Origin: Zhengitettix transpicula
Taxonomy: Eukaryota > Arthropoda > Insecta > Orthoptera > Tetrigidae
DNA: 64,000 nt
Assembly (NCBI GenBank): GCA_037074705.1
Contig: CM073596.1
Span: forward strand, 16,450,501-16,514,500
Direction: 5' to 3'
A program made the translations under genes and the position numbers. The notes below the pieces were generated by a model. That model was given only the letters and a program-made list of their open reading frames with translations, was not told the origin of the DNA and searched no databases. Shown one piece after another: positions 1-12,727 of the stretch. The stretch's first letter is position 1. The number at the start of each line of letters is the position of its first letter.

Positions 1-2696
1 CTCACAATTTAAGCAACGAATTCGTTCGAGAAGTATGCGTAGGTTTAATTGAATGATTAAATGAATTTATTAAAGTATGTATAGGATAGGCCTCTTTATT
101 TGTTAAATATTAATTTTAAAAATTAGAAATTAACTTTTCTTCCTATTTTCATTTTTCACGTACGTCATAACTGATGCCAAATTTGTTGGTTATTGTTTGC
201 CTAACCATCTTTCTTCAGTTGACGATCACCATCTATATAGTCCATCGACTTCACGTCCCATAATGATGGATTTCAGCGAACTTCATCGATAAACTAAATA
301 GTTTTCTCGTTGGACCAATTCACAAGTGGAATACAGAATAATTTTATCCAGAGATGTAATAATAATTGATACACAAGCTGATTGACTACAGAGACCTGTA
401 GGTGAGGTCTGTAGTTGTAGGTCGGCAATGTTTCCGTATTTTCGACACAGAACCGATATCACTGGCAACACGCCGGCCAGTACTTACAATGTTGCCTAAA
501 ACGAGGCGCGCCACAGCATCAGACTCATTGGCACAATGATCGCTGGTGTTGCTTTATTGGTTTTCTAAATTATAAAAAGAAAACGCCTGTGTTTTAATAG
601 TAAAATAATTAGATAAGTAATGTACCAAGTTCCAGACAATTTATTACTTATGCCTTCTTGTCTTATTTTTGCTGTTTATTCACCTAATTATTTATTATAA
701 AAATGATAAAAAGTCAATTTACTGTGCTTATAATTAAATAAATAAATTTTTATTTACTGAAACTTGTAGTTTTTGGGGTATAGTAATATTTAATTGTCAT
801 AAAATAAATTAAAAATCGAATCATTCTGCTGCTGTCAGTTATTTCAATATATATTGTTATAATTAAATATAATATGAATGTGGCGTTTATAAATGAAAGA
901 ACTTAAGTGAAAACTATTAAACAAGATTTATTAACAATTTTAAAACCAGTATAAAATACACAAAATATTTGGGATCTCAGGGTCTTGAACTGGGTTTGAT
1001 AAATGGCAGAATTAATATAATCAAAATTACATTTACTTTTTATTGAAATCAATGCGTCTGAACATAGACGAAATTTGTTGCGGAAGAAATAATACTAAAG
1101 ATTGAATTTAAACAATTTTAATTTTATCAAGAATTAAGGATCTCATTTTATCGATAATTAAATAATTAAAGAACGATCTGACTTTTATCTTTTAAACTCG
1201 GTTTACAAATGATTTTAAAGTTTTTCTCTACTTACGGCCATCCAGGTCTCTTTTTAGCTTTTCGTGCACAATTTTGGGGACATCACTGATTCTAAGTACT
1301 CACAGACTCTAAATGTTCACAGGCTCTAATTGGCGTTGTTTGTTAGTTGGTTTAACACAAATTGGTTGGTTCTCGATGCTTTACTGCAACCTGGATTTGT
1401 GGATCTCGTGACTTTAGTTGACAATGGACTTCATTGGTTTGTCTGAATATTGCTTTACTTTTTAATATTTGAAAGCATGTTTGTGACTGGACCACATTCT
1501 TTCGTTCTGACTGCCGACTGTAAAACTTTTCGTCTGGTCTATTCGCTGTCTGCTGCCCAACTGTACTGTTCAAATTTTCATGACTTGGAATTTTGGTCTT
1601 TTCTCCTCGCTGCCTACTGCCCGACTGTACATTTCCTGACTGCTCGTTCGTCTCACAAGTTTTGAGCGCGTAGAACCTTCTCGACTCCTCAACAATGTTT
1701 TCTTTGCCTTGCCGGATTGTTGCGGCGTCCGCTCTATATCCACTAATAATGAGTCCTCTACAATCCAACTTTTCAAATAGAACAATGTCTTAATTACCAA
1801 TTACCAAAATATATAAGTATATATATATAGGCCTCTAATGTGTTTTTTTAATTATTCTTTACTTATTGTTCAGTCTATTGTACAAATTATTGAATGTCTA
1901 CCACCACCAGCCAATACAACCCAATTTTGTCTGTTTTTTATTGTATCATTACAAAATCGTAATATAATAAATAATATTACTCACACTCCAGTTTCAGTTA
2001 ATATATCAATACCTGGAATATGCTGAGGCTCAATGCGCGCTCAGTTCTTTTACTGTGTTTATATACTGAAATAAGGGAATCATTATTATCAATTCACACC
2101 TACAATTTCATTACTTAACTCTTAAGCCCAGCAACTATTTATCATAATAAAATAATTTAATAACCCACACTACAGTCTCAGTAATATGTAAACCATATAA
2201 ATATGGCTGCGGCGCATATTTAATTATTATATTACATACAATTTATTATTTAGTCTGAAATGGAATTTCCATTACGAGATCCCACTGAAAAAATTCATAT
2301 TTGCAAATAAGTTTTGCTGGTATAATTATAAAATTAACAAGAGAAAAATAATCACACAGCGTACATAAACAATTAAATAATATTGCCACGGAGTTAACCA
2401 GCTCTTTAATAATTCGTTATTAAGTGGAAAAACCTTTTTCTAACACCAACCGGAGATTAATTACACATCAAATTGTTATTAGAATTAATAAATAAGTGAT
2501 AAAAATAATTATTTATTTTCATTTTATTTTATTCCTTTATCTAATCTAATTATCGTAGCAAAAAAGCAAGGAGAAGATGCATGATAACAAAATAAAATAA
2601 TTATATGATGTCGACCATCTTCTTTGTATGTTGTAAACGCAGCCAGAAATGCAAGTATTTCAAAAAGCAAGTTGTAGTAGGTGTCCCGCCTATTTT

Positions 2697-2768
2697 TTTC
2701 GAAATTAAATAATGCATTATTTGAATTAAATTAAAAACTATTTGTTTAATTTTATTTATTTCTTCAAA
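2697..2768 (+). repeat. Short direct repeat, copy 1
   Basis: This segment starts with TTCGAAATTAAATAATGCAT and is followed by an A/T-rich tail. The same order of motifs recurs at 3199-3287, with a small insertion there. No coding content; probably a small interspersed repeat. Confidence 0.5.
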
Positions 2769-3198
2769 TATATTTTTTTATGCGCAATGATTTTGGCGTT
2801 CCCATATTCTTCGTTTTCCATAATTATTTTTTTAAATCAATAATTACTATAATTACAAATGTAAAATTATAGTCAATCATTTTTTATTTGTTCCATAAGT
2901 TTTCAGATAATGAGCATATTTATACCCTTCTTTGTTTCTTTTTTTGCGTTTGCCTCTACAGTAACGTAAATAATTTATTTATTTTCACCGAGGAGAAGGA
3001 AATATCTTATGCACCCCTATTATTATTATATTCTTGGATTCCTGTAAAAGCTGTGCCTCCAGTTACTTTCCTCGTCTCTCTATTTCTCTCTCTATCTGAG
3101 AGGAATGAAGGAATAATTTTAAATATATAAATAATCAATAACATAAAATATTTTCTAAATTAAATTAATAATGTGGTATTTAATTTAGTACATTTAAT

Positions 3199-3287
3199 GT
3201 TTTCGAAATTAAATAATTCATTATTTGAATTAAATTAAAAATGATATTAAGCACTACTTGTTTAATTTTTTTAATTTCTTCAATTTT
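3199..3287 (+). repeat. Short direct repeat, copy 2
   Basis: Second copy of the segment at 2697-2768, about 500 bp downstream in the same orientation. It carries a short insertion around GATATTAAGCACTAC that is absent from copy 1. Confidence 0.5.
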
Positions 3288-4861
3288 TTATGGTGAGCCT
3301 TGTAAAACCAAGATGGGCGACACGTATTTTGTATGATAATGTTAAATAAGTTTCCTATTATTGTTATTGTTGTTGAATAATAATAGATATTAATTTGAAA
3401 AGAATCTCTTTAATTTTATTTGCACTGTGTGACGCGATATCCATGGTAATTAACAACGTTTTGTTAAGTATATTAATAATCTCGCCATTTTAAATTTAAC
3501 AAACTACGACTGAAAGTTTTTTTTTATATGAATTGATAAATTCATTCTTAGTGAAAATACGTAGTAACTGGGGTTAGAAAAACGTTTTTGGATTCATAAT
3601 ATGTTCACTGGTGACGCCTCAATTTAGTTCTGAATTTTATCAAGTAGTTATAATATGCCAATCTGGATATAAAAAATGTAAAATAATAATAATAATATAC
3701 GCACAGTACCCGAAGTTATTTATTTATTTCTATATAAATGAAACTGCAATGTGAGTTTATTAAATTATTTTATTATAGTCAAGTATTTATATATCTCAAA
3801 AATGCCTAATTATGTAATAAGATGTTTCAGTACATTATTTATTATTCATTATTTTCAATCAGTTGTAAATTTTTAATTTTAAATAATATTATTTATTATT
3901 ATACATATACATACACACACATATTCAAAGAAAAAAAGCAACGAGGTGATGTTGCCGTTGGCTCATATAATTCTATCTTAACAGAGGTGCAGAATGACAT
4001 AGGAGGTTACACACAAAGTGCAGAACATCGCCATTTTGCTCAGTTCTCTGCCGCCTATTACTATTAAGCTAGCAGGAAATGTAGCAGGATTTGCCGTTGC
4101 GAAGAACCTCCTCGCCTTGCTTGCTATCCTAATGCCAAAGCCTGCATCTAGCATTTTGGCCGCGTTTACAGCATACCACCAATAGATGGCATGACGACCT
4201 CCTTCTGAGAAGTTGATGTGTGCGTGATATTGAAGAAGGAATATAAGAAAATATTCTCAAAACAAAAACTCCTCTTTAGCCAACATTAAAGGTGGATTTA
4301 TATACCTTTTTATGTGACGGTAAAATGTTTTCAACAATGTCATCTATTAAACAAAAAAGACAAAAAACGTAAACTAATAGTAATTTATCATTTTAAATTG
4401 GTAGAAATTGGACCAAAAGTCAGAACTTTGATTTATTATTCTTAACGAAAGAAATTTAAATCTGTTTTGATGACGTTTAAATTGTAATAAACAATTAAGG
4501 ATTTTTTTACGTAATTTTCTAAATAAATAACTGTTGGCCAATTTCTACTAATACAACTTTCAAACGTGTCTCAATTTTCGAAAGTCTTGTTTTTTGTTAC
4601 GGAAACATCTTGCAGCTATCATTTGATAGCTAACCTCATGTTGATACTTTCTTTAACTATTTCAACACTCCATTCGCGTATTAAATTGATCGCTCCAATC
4701 CAATGATAGTTGTGACAGAGGTACCTCATTTAAAAAATATTTCTTATAGAGAAACGAAACGAAAAATGGTTTCCCTTACATATTTCAATTTAATAAATAT
4801 TTGATGACAAAAATCCAATAACAGACAATTGTAAAAGGTAATTTATTAATCAATTATTAAA

Positions 4862-4915
4862 TTGCGACACGTTTCGGTCATCATGTGGATCCTCCTCAGG
4901 CTTTTACTATGTTAT
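4862..4915 (-). repeat. CCTGAGGAGG...GAAACGTG repeat-end motif
   Basis: On the minus strand this reads CCTGAGGAGG, then about 15 nt, then GACCGAAACGTG followed by an AT-rich tail. Related motifs of the form CACCTGA(A/C)GAA...AAACGTTG occur at 36427, 52818, 53447 and 53609. It looks like the conserved end of an interspersed element. I do not identify the family. Confidence 0.4.
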
Positions 4916-5028
4916 CTTAGCATGACGGCCAAAACAAGTCGCAATTGAATAATTACTTTATAAATTTACTTTTTCAATTTTCTGTTTATAACAAAAGTAA
5001 CTACACTGCCATTTAACTTTATATAATA

Positions 5029-6045
5029 CTAGCTGGGTGCCCGGCGTCGCCCGAGATGTCATTTATCTGTAACCCCCGATATGACTCCAATTTCGCTTGC
5101 TTTTGCGCTATTTTTTATGTAACGCTCCTCGAACCCTATCCCTACATGCCTCGCATGCCGAAAGGGGTTGAAATTATACACAAAAAACATCAGTAGAAAT
5201 GCAATCAATATAATTAACCCTGAAAAATATTGATTCAATGTAAATATCTGCCGTGTTTGCATGTTCCAAAATTTTCACCCCTACATCTGAGGGGTAAATG
5301 CTAAGTTGAATGTCATAACTAAACTCAGTGGGATCCATAACCTTCGATTTGACTCCAATCTCGGTTGTATTCGCGTTATTTTCCTGTAAAGCATCCCCAC
5401 CCCAAACCATAAGGGTGCCCTTTTTCCCAGGGTGTAGGGGATGAAAATTATATTCAGATAACATCGGTAGAAACACTATCAATATCTTTGACCCCTAAAA
5501 ATATTTATCCAAATATAATATGGGCTGTTTTTGCATGCTTAAGTATTTCCACCCCCGTCCATCCCCGCTTCTTGGTGTGGTAGACGCGTCCCACCCCGAC
5601 AGTGTTTGTTTTCTGGTCGCAAAGAACACGTGTACGAAATTTGGTGAAATTTGCTCCACCGGTGTAGATTTGTATTTTCCACCCCAAAGCCTAAGGGTGC
5701 TCCTTCCCCAGGGTGTAGAGGATTAAAATTATATTCAGCTAACATCGGTAGAAATACTATCAATATCTTTGACCCCTAAAAATATTTATCCGACTGACAT
5801 ATCGACTGTTTTAGCATGTTTAAATATTTACACCCCCGTCCACCCCCGCTTCTGGGGGTGGTAGACGCGTCTGACCCCGACAGTGTTTGTTTCCTTGTCG
5901 TAAAGAACACGTGTACGAAATTTGGTGAAATTTGCTCCACCGTTGTAGATTTGTATAAGGAACATACAAATATACTAACAAACAAATATATATATACATA
6001 CTTACATACAAACATACTCTCATTTTTATTTATAAGAAGAAGATA
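5029..6045 (+). mobile_element. Family A interspersed repeat, copy 1, internally duplicated
   Basis: Begins with CTAGCTGGGTGCCCGGCGTC, the same start as the copies at 31837 and (inverted) 51035. The body shares blocks with them: the CCACCCC tract, the AACACGTGTACGAAATTTGG block and the ATATCTTTGACCCCTAAAAA block. Unlike the other two it carries an internal tandem duplication (5398-5679 and 5680-about 5957). Its 3' part is missing and is replaced by a run of ACATACAAA-type microsatellite (5957-6020). Short open frames in it are incidental and recur only because the repeat does. Transposon class not determined. Confidence 0.75.
5398..5957 (+). repeat. 282-bp tandem duplication inside family A
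   Basis: Two direct units begin at CACCCCAAA (5398 and 5680), offset 282 bp. Both contain the same ordered blocks: GGGTGTAG, ATCAATATCTTTGACCCCTA, a CCACCCCCG tract, GACAGTGTTTGTTT and ACACGTGTACGAAATTTGGT. The units differ by scattered substitutions, so the duplication is not fresh. The copies at 31837 and 50259 have a single unit. Confidence 0.8.
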
Positions 6046-7383
6046 ATAAATAATTATTGACGGGTATCAATTTTGCATGAAAGAGAATTTTTTTTGCTGC
6101 AATCTGCTGTAAGCTGAAAGCCGTAATCTAATTTAATTATAAGATTGATATCTTATTCTCTTGTTACTGTTCTAAACTTTGATTGCTATTCTGAAGTGTT
6201 TCTTAAAACAATTTTCTATTTCTTCAAAGCAATTCTTTTCGAGAAGAAAACACAGTGCTCGCTTCATTATCAAGTGACTTCTTTTTTATTATTAAAATAT
6301 AAAGTGTTAACTGTTATGAATGTTAATATATGTTTTTCTCTTCTGTGAATGTTTAGTCAGAAAATACCAGTCAGAATACATTATTGATGGATGAGTTAAT
6401 CGTAGTCTTAGAAACTAATCCTGTTTAGCCCGTTTTATTTCTCCATGTTTTATTCTCCCAAATGTTTAAACTCCTTTCCGGTTCCCTATGTGGTCTTGTT
6501 GTATTTTAGAAAAGGTGTTAATTAGCAAAACATAAAAAACATACATTGTTATAGGTGATTGTATCTACATTCTTAATTTTCATATCGAAATGAAAAACAT
6601 TTCTTAAACCCCCAGACCAGAACTTTTGAGTGCTAGTCCCGTGATTTTGACACGCTAGTTTACTTCTTCTTTAAAAATGGTTCCAACCAGACTCGGAGGT
6701 AATATTAAACATTTCTTGTAAATTCTCCTCAGCTTAACTAATTTAAAATTTATGTCTCTATTCCTTCTCAGTTCCTTTCACTTCCATGATTCATATAACC
6801 ACGACATCGATGGACATCATTGTGTTGCCTCTTCCATTATTAAAAAACAGGAAAGTGTTTTTCTTTGTAACTTTGCTAACCGCTCTGGTAAATTTGGGTT
6901 CCCGTATAAAGAACTCTTTCCAAATATAATTTTACTGTGCATTTTAAGGAAAACAAAGGCATAGTTATTGATTATTTTCATATATATTTTCAAATATACC
7001 ATATTAATAAATAATTAAATTGAAAATCAATTTATTTAAAAATTATATAAAACATGTTAAATGAAGTATGGAAAATAATAAAAAATTAAGTTAAAATAAC
7101 AGACTTACTGTAGGAACATTGAAAACTCACCAGCATTAAATATGTTCTAATAAGGAGAAAACAGACAATAAAACAGAATGAAATATTGAAATTTTGCCAA
7201 AATAATATAAGTAAATGTATAATCAGAAGTTACAGTATACAGATGAAGTCATAATAAAGTGATTTGATTCACCGATGTCACTATGGCCATATTTAATTTT
7301 GTATCTTTATCTATTTATTGTGTACATGATAACAAAGTATATTTATATTTATCTTTGTTTATATTTATAAGAGTTTTTTTAAG
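6046..7383. other. Stretch without recognised content
   Basis: AT-rich. Open frames of 60-70 codons exist on both strands but show no recognisable domain or splice context. I see no repeat family here. Confidence 0.5.
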
Positions 7384-7960
7384 GCAACAGGCTACATGAG
7401 GGTAATCCACGTTGGGCAACTCCCCTTTAATAGCATAGGAAGGGATTTGAAAGGGGGGATGCGGAAGGGTAGAGGAAGGTAGCCATGGGTTAACTAGGGC
7501 CCCCGGGTTATATTTTTAGGATCCTACCTGGCATTCACCTAAAAAAATGCAGGGAAAACCCTAGAAAAACCATCATCAGGTAGGTCGGGCATTGGGTACT
7601 TGTCCCACGCCCTTCTGATAGCGGGAGAGGAGTTTTCTGTGGGGACGCAGCATTCCCTTCTCCGTGCCTCGACCAGTTCAGGTGGCAGCTTGCCGACTAT
7701 TCCAATGGGAATAGCGGACAACTCTTACCGTATGCCCAAGGTCTGTGACCCCGGAACATACACCTCTCAGAATTGGCCGAGGTGCCTCGGCTTGTGGGAA
7801 CCTTAGTTCAAAAACGGAGAGGAAAAGGCATACCCAAAGGTAGCCCCTTCGTATCTCTCCTACAAGGTTCTACATGCGAGAGAATATCCCTCGCAGGTAC
7901 TGCCTGCGAGAGAATAGCCCTCGCAGGCCTTACAAGACGTTTCTTCTCTATAAAATTTTT
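7384..7960 (-). mobile_element. Family B interspersed repeat, copy 1
   Basis: Shares a long block with 61700-62250 and a shorter one with 36531-36760: CAGGCTACATGAGGGTAATC, a purine-rich GGATG(C/T)GGAA tract, GGGTTAACTAGGGCCC, CAGGGAAAACCCT and CAGGTAGGTCGG. On the minus strand the copies share a peptide around Asp/Ala-Lys-Tyr-Pro-Met-x-Asp-Leu-Pro-Asp, so the family may derive from a coding element. The run of T just left of the block, seen at 7.4 and 61.7 kb, would be an A tail on the minus strand. That suggests, but does not prove, a retroposed element in minus orientation. Confidence 0.65.
7875..7928. other. Pair of tandem hairpins in family B
   Basis: Two consecutive stem-loops. In the second, GCCTGCGAG (7902-7910) pairs perfectly with CTCGCAGGC (7920-7928) across a 9-nt loop. 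In the first, TGCGAG (7875-7880) pairs with CTCGCA (7890-7895). The loops are AGAATAGCC and AGAATATCC. They lie at the distal end of family B copy 1 and may be a structural terminus. Confidence 0.7.
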
Positions 7961-8334
7961 ATTTTAAGGAATGACTTAAATAAACTGGGTGTTGCTCTGT
8001 AAACAAAGAAACGACATTAAATGTTTATTTATAAACTAATCGATTCATTTTACGTACTATCGCACTATTCATAAGCAAAAACTCCATATCGGATTCTCTC
8101 TACTGTCGACGCGTGTGATTGGTAATGGCGCGGAAAGCGGCAAAGTTTGAAATTAAAATTTGAAGAAATACATTTTCTTTACATATTTTTAGAGTAAATC
8201 GTGAATTTGTAATAAGTTGGAAGAAAAAAACGATTTCAATCTATTCTATTGTAGTGCTCCTTAATCTAGGCCACCAGTTTTTTTCGTTGACATCTTATGT
8301 GGTGGAATTTTTTAAAGAATTTTTCCCGTACTTT

Positions 8335-8935
8335 TTTTTAATAGATTTTTATTAGCAATCAGATTACATATGATCTATAAGCTAATTTGATAACATGTAC
8401 AGTTTAATAAAAAGTGTCTTGTACGATGTCGTGGAGAGGTGAAGGTCCAACAACGCCACCTCAGTTTCTATTGCAGTCTATCGGCCAGCATCTCTTCAGT
8501 CTTCGGTTGTCAGTTGGTTGTAGTAACGTCTCTAGTAGTCGATTGGGATGGGTTTGAAGTTTAGTATGGTGTTTAAGATTTGAAGACGTCTGCTACATAT
8601 GGTGTATTGAGGTCAGTATGTAAGCTGAAGTTGGTTACATACCAGGGAGCATTTGTAATAGTGCGGAGGATTTTTGATTGTACTCGTTGCATGATAGCGA
8701 TGTGGGACTTGGCTGCACATCCCCAGAGCTCTATTCCGTACGTCCATATAGGTTTTATCACTGTTTTGTAAATAAGTAATTTGTTTTCTACTGATAATTT
8801 TGATTTTCGTCCAATCAGCCAGTTTAATAATTTAGTTTTTATTTCTATTTGCTCTTTCTTTTTATTGATGTGATCCCTCCATTTCAGCTTGGGGTCTAAG
8901 TGAAGACCAAGATGTAATCCTCGGTATCAAGTTGA
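8335..8935 (-). mobile_element. Non-LTR retrotransposon 3' fragment (Jockey-like)
   Basis: The minus strand encodes the C-terminal part of a Jockey-clade type reverse transcriptase. A WRDHI-type block near 8880 is followed by the thumb motif (lys-pro-ile-trp-thr-tyr-gly-ile, then Glu-Leu-Trp-Gly) and a QRVQSKILRTITNAPWYV block at 8573-8761. These are typical of Jockey/BS-like elements. The catalytic YADD part is absent, so the copy is 5'-truncated and dead. The T-rich stretch at 8331-8345 on the + strand would be its A tail. Confidence 0.8.
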
Positions 8936-9785
8936 ATATAGCACGCGGTGGAGGACCGCATCAATCCAGCCAGATGAGTGATGGTTACAAAATATAACCT
9001 ACTGCAGGAAATCAAGAAACGTAGAGAGGACGAGGAAGCATTTTTTTGTTGGTGAGACAGACGTCGTTAGTGATACGGACAGTGTATTTAGGGAGACCAG
9101 ACGCCCGCAATTAGCGCTAGCAGAGGCGACTGACCCGTTGGCTTCCGCACACTATTTAAAGCGACGCGCAACAATTAGTGGCCAGGAATCCTGGAGCGAG
9201 GCGGCCACAGGCTAGGAAAAGTGCCAATGTTCAGCCTCGCCGACGTCGACAACGTTTCGACGCAAGACTCAGCTCCGTCTTCACGCGGGCGATTTGCGAG
9301 ACCAGGCGCACTGTGTCTTTGCCAAGCGTTCAGGCTCGCTGAGAACTACAAATAGACGCGTGCTCGCGAGTCATAGCCAAGGGCACGCATTCCAGCATCT
9401 GCTTGCCACAACAACCAAGATGCCTGTCATCCCGACCCTACAGGTCTCCGTGCGGTTCCCTTTGATGCTCTCTGTCTGGATGAGGCTCAAATATCTCAAA
9501 AGTGAAATGAGGAAAAGGGGGGAGAATATGAAAGGTTTTCCAAAATACTGGCATCTTCTCTCTTTCTCTCTCTCCCATATCCTCTTACGGTCTCTGATAA
9601 TCTCATTATGATTTCCCTACCCTTCATAACATAACACATGCCCAGAAAGAGTGGCCAAGAAGAACACTAAAGGTAGGAGAAAAATAAGTCACTTTGGAGG
9701 ACCGAACCTATAAAATATATTTTCCTATCATTAATTTGGATACCATATTACTTGGCTGCAACGTGGTGGCATTTTTTTTTTAGTA
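8936..9785. other. GC-richer block of unknown nature
   Basis: About 9000-9480 is distinctly richer in GC and CpG than the surroundings. It encodes only Arg/Gln-rich low-information peptides, such as a 105-codon frame at 9294-9611. It could be an old promoter/first-exon area or the body of a decayed transposon. There are AG-G positions but no paired exon I trust. Confidence 0.3.
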
Positions 9786-11470
9786 TATGATTTTATTAGT
9801 TCCATAAGTCCACTGCTGAGGAAATAGGACAAGTCAAATTAATATCACTTACAAATGTATGAATGAGATATACATGAATACTCTAGATGTTTAAGACTAT
9901 ACATAAAACAGTGAATTTAAAGTGAAATAACATGAAATATTTTCAGGGAGAATATAAGGAAAACTAAATACGTTAATACGGGAGAAAAGTTAGAACATTA
10001 CAAAAGTAAGAGAAATTATAAATATAAAGTAAGGAATAAAAAATAATTGTAAGCTGAAGTTCGACTTCACTAATAACACTAAAAGGTTTCCAAAAAATAA
10101 CACTGCACTGCTCAAATAACACTCCCATTTGCATATCATCTTCTTGTACTGATGAGCCTTCAAAGTGTTGACGCCTCCGGAGGAATTTATCTGGCAGCTC
10201 TTTCTCAGTGGCTGGAAATCTCGTGCTGACGACATGAAATAAACAATTATGATGTATCAGTTGGCCATAGAGACAAAAAGGATTTATATTAGTATTCCAT
10301 AAAGTAACCAGTATCGGCTAGGGCACTGATGTGAGTTTGACTCAGGTCGAATCACAAAGTCGTCAACAGAGTAATACGCGCCGTTAATCAGCAGAGTTTT
10401 ACATTTCTTAATAAATACGTTGTAACTGCTTACTATTTTGATGCTGAGAGGGAGACAATTAAATAGCTTTATTTCCGAAGAATGAACACTTTTTTCAAAA
10501 AGTGAGAGATGATGTTATCTGTCCGTGATGTCGCGCGGATTCTGGTATACATCGAAATCCCCGTTGGTAACAAACAGACTTTGATTACGTTTTCACGAAT
10601 TTTATACTTTCCAAAATTTATGCACTGGGTAACGTTAAAATTCCAAGATTTTTGAAGAGAGGTCTGAAACTTTCTGTGTAGTTTTTGCCACATAATATTT
10701 TGATCGCACGTTCCTGTCGTTTAAATATTTTCCGCAGAGCGAGAAGAAACTCCCCCAGCTCGTAATTCCGTAGCACATGTTGGAATGGAAGAATGTATCA
10801 ATATACCGTTTTTTTCAGTTAAAGTATCTACTTGTTGCATTAATAATCGAAGAGATTCACAGACGGAACTAAGTTTACTTGATCGTTCCGTCGAAACTTT
10901 CCGTCAACTTGAACACCGAGATGATCAGTCGCTAATTCAGTGTTGTTGTTACCGGACGAAATATGAACAATTTTAGTTTTCTGTAAGTTCAGAACCAAAC
11001 CGGGTATTATTTAGTTCTTGTTATGGGAATGAAGAACTGATTTTACAGGTTTGATGCAGTCTGGACGGTCATTTATATAAAAAAGGTCCAAGAATCGACC
11101 CCTGCGGTACCCCACAAGTTTTTTTCCAATCAGAGCCACATGATTTTGTATATCACAATATATATGACTACAATGAATTGTCGCAGTTCGCAATTCAAAA
11201 GTGAATGTATGTGAAGTAAAGAAAGTTATTCTTTTTGAAATTATTTAAATTTGGTATAATTGTAAAATATTAATTTTTTGGCAACGGCGATATTGTGACC
11301 CTTCCAATTAAATTTATTGTCGACTGATAGTCTTTAGAGTTTTATAATTTGGGCATATATAATTTTCTATCGATAATGGTGCAGGACTTTGAAAGGAATT
11401 ATTTATTTAAAATTTTTATGGATTGTGTATGCTATCAATAATTCATTATTTTAGCGTCACCGTGTTAAAT
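9786..11470 (-). mobile_element. Family G non-LTR retrotransposon fragment, copy 1
   Basis: The minus strand encodes broken parts of a reverse transcriptase. GVPQGSILGP near 11085-11115 is intact, followed by a deletion and the IND-PDCIKP block. Then come Leu/Gln-rich thumb sequences and a C-terminal part at 10469-10693. The same order is found at 33962-35690 with high identity, including the 3' non-coding part (9830-10230 versus 34000-34400) and the sequence beyond the 5' end of the coding part (11140-11470 versus 35390-35690). Several frameshifts and stops make it a pseudogene. Confidence 0.8.
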
Positions 11471-11599
11471 CGTTTTGTCTTGACGTAGGCGTCCTCTGAA
11501 TTTTCTGGGTATTTTAACGGTTCATATATTTCTAGTAGCTACAAATTTGTGGCCTCATATTCTCAAAATAATAATCATTATTGTCGTGTAGTCATCCTG

Positions 11600-11835
11600 T
11601 CACGAATTTTCGTCCTTACAGATAGTTTCGACGCCCTCGTAACGTGTGACGTGCTAATGTCACCAGCTTTGACGTACAAATTTCGTGCTGGCTTCTGTTT
11701 GTATGAGAATAGACGATCGGCAGTTTCCGGCTCCCTTCGGGCAGAGTTTCCGAAGCTTTTGAGCTTGGCTCATCGTCGTGAAGCTAACACCTGCATCTAC
11801 AGCGGTCGAGAACAGACCTACGCCTTCAGCTTCCG
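11600..11835 (+). other. Candidate non-coding first exon
   Basis: A CpG-containing, relatively GC-rich stretch ends at a strong splice donor, TTCCG^GTGAGT, at 11835. The open frame across it ends with two extra nucleotides, so it does not match the phase of the next good exon (24980, phase 0). If real it is probably 5' untranslated. No TATA box is evident. Transcript evidence would be needed. Confidence 0.22.
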
Positions 11836-11839
11836 GTGA

Positions 11840-12727
11840 GTCGCACGTGGTCCAGTCACTAACTCCTCTGCGTCAACTTTGACACTTCTCATACCACTCC
11901 CGTTGCCCGCCCAACCCAAAGTATTCTCTCTGTCAGTTGTCTTTTTCCTCATAAAAACCACAGCGGCGTACATATGAGTGCTTCAACTGCGTGACATCGC
12001 AGGTTTCTCAGTGGAATTAGTTCTCAGACTTCTTACCGAGTGGAAAAAAATATTTAAACGACGTTGTGATGAGCTGATATCAAAGTCAACACTTTGCTGG
12101 ACTAAGTAAGTGATCGAAACGTCGCTCAACTAATTTTTCCCACTCCATTACAAGTCCGAGAAATGTTTGTACAGCTTTAAACATTAGTATCACGGGAGAA
12201 AGTTAACGTGGTTGCAAAATCAGCTTCACCAATCACCACGACGACACATGTAGGGCCTTTAAATCGCTAATGTTACGTCTCTTCTTTCAATTATCATTTT
12301 TTTACGTAAAGCGACGGTCTTAGGTTTTGATTCCGTGGATCACTAAAATTAATTGTAACCAATTTTTTATTAAATTTTGGGTTATTTCAAAGAATCTACG
12401 TGATTATTCGGAATATAACATTCACAGTTGTGAAACCTTGTCACGTAATAATTCCTAGGCCCAATTTTTGCTCTTGAGCTTGATCATATTTTATCTCCAC
12501 TAAATGTTCGATATATGTAGCTGAGGATAATTCTTCGTAAATCACGGATGTTTTTCAGTCTCTGAACAGTCTTTCGACTGATCATTATTTAATTAAATTG
12601 ATATCAGAGAGTCAGTAATAAAGCTATTGGTCTATAAAGTTGAACACTGGAGTATGAAACAACCTAAGAATGTAGATAATTATTCCTGGGTCTGCCTCCA
12701 CACCACCAGCTCACTAATTCAATTGAC
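11840..12727. other. Stretch without recognised content
   Basis: Moderately AT-rich sequence; no repeat family, domain or paired splice signal recognised. Confidence 0.5.

Larger units (their letters stand above)
1..5028. other. AT-rich stretch without a supported gene
   Basis: Almost entirely AT-rich sequence with runs of A, T and TA dinucleotides. Open frames here are short and have no domain, codon or splice signal I would defend. Contents I can point to are a short direct repeat (2697 and 3199), a small CA/TA microsatellite near 3900-3926, and a repeat-end motif at 4862-4915. Confidence 0.6.

Noticed and set aside
1352..1768. 138-codon minus-strand frame overlapped by 71- and 76-codon frames
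   Set aside because: Low-information Gln/Asn/Ser/Lys peptide, no domain, no paired splice sites, and overlapping open frames on both strands suggest chance openness in a locally repeated patch.
5059..6046. Cluster of overlapping 60-102 codon frames on both strands
   Set aside because: All are translations of the family A repeat. Similar frames recur at 32.1 and 50.5 kb only because the DNA repeat recurs.
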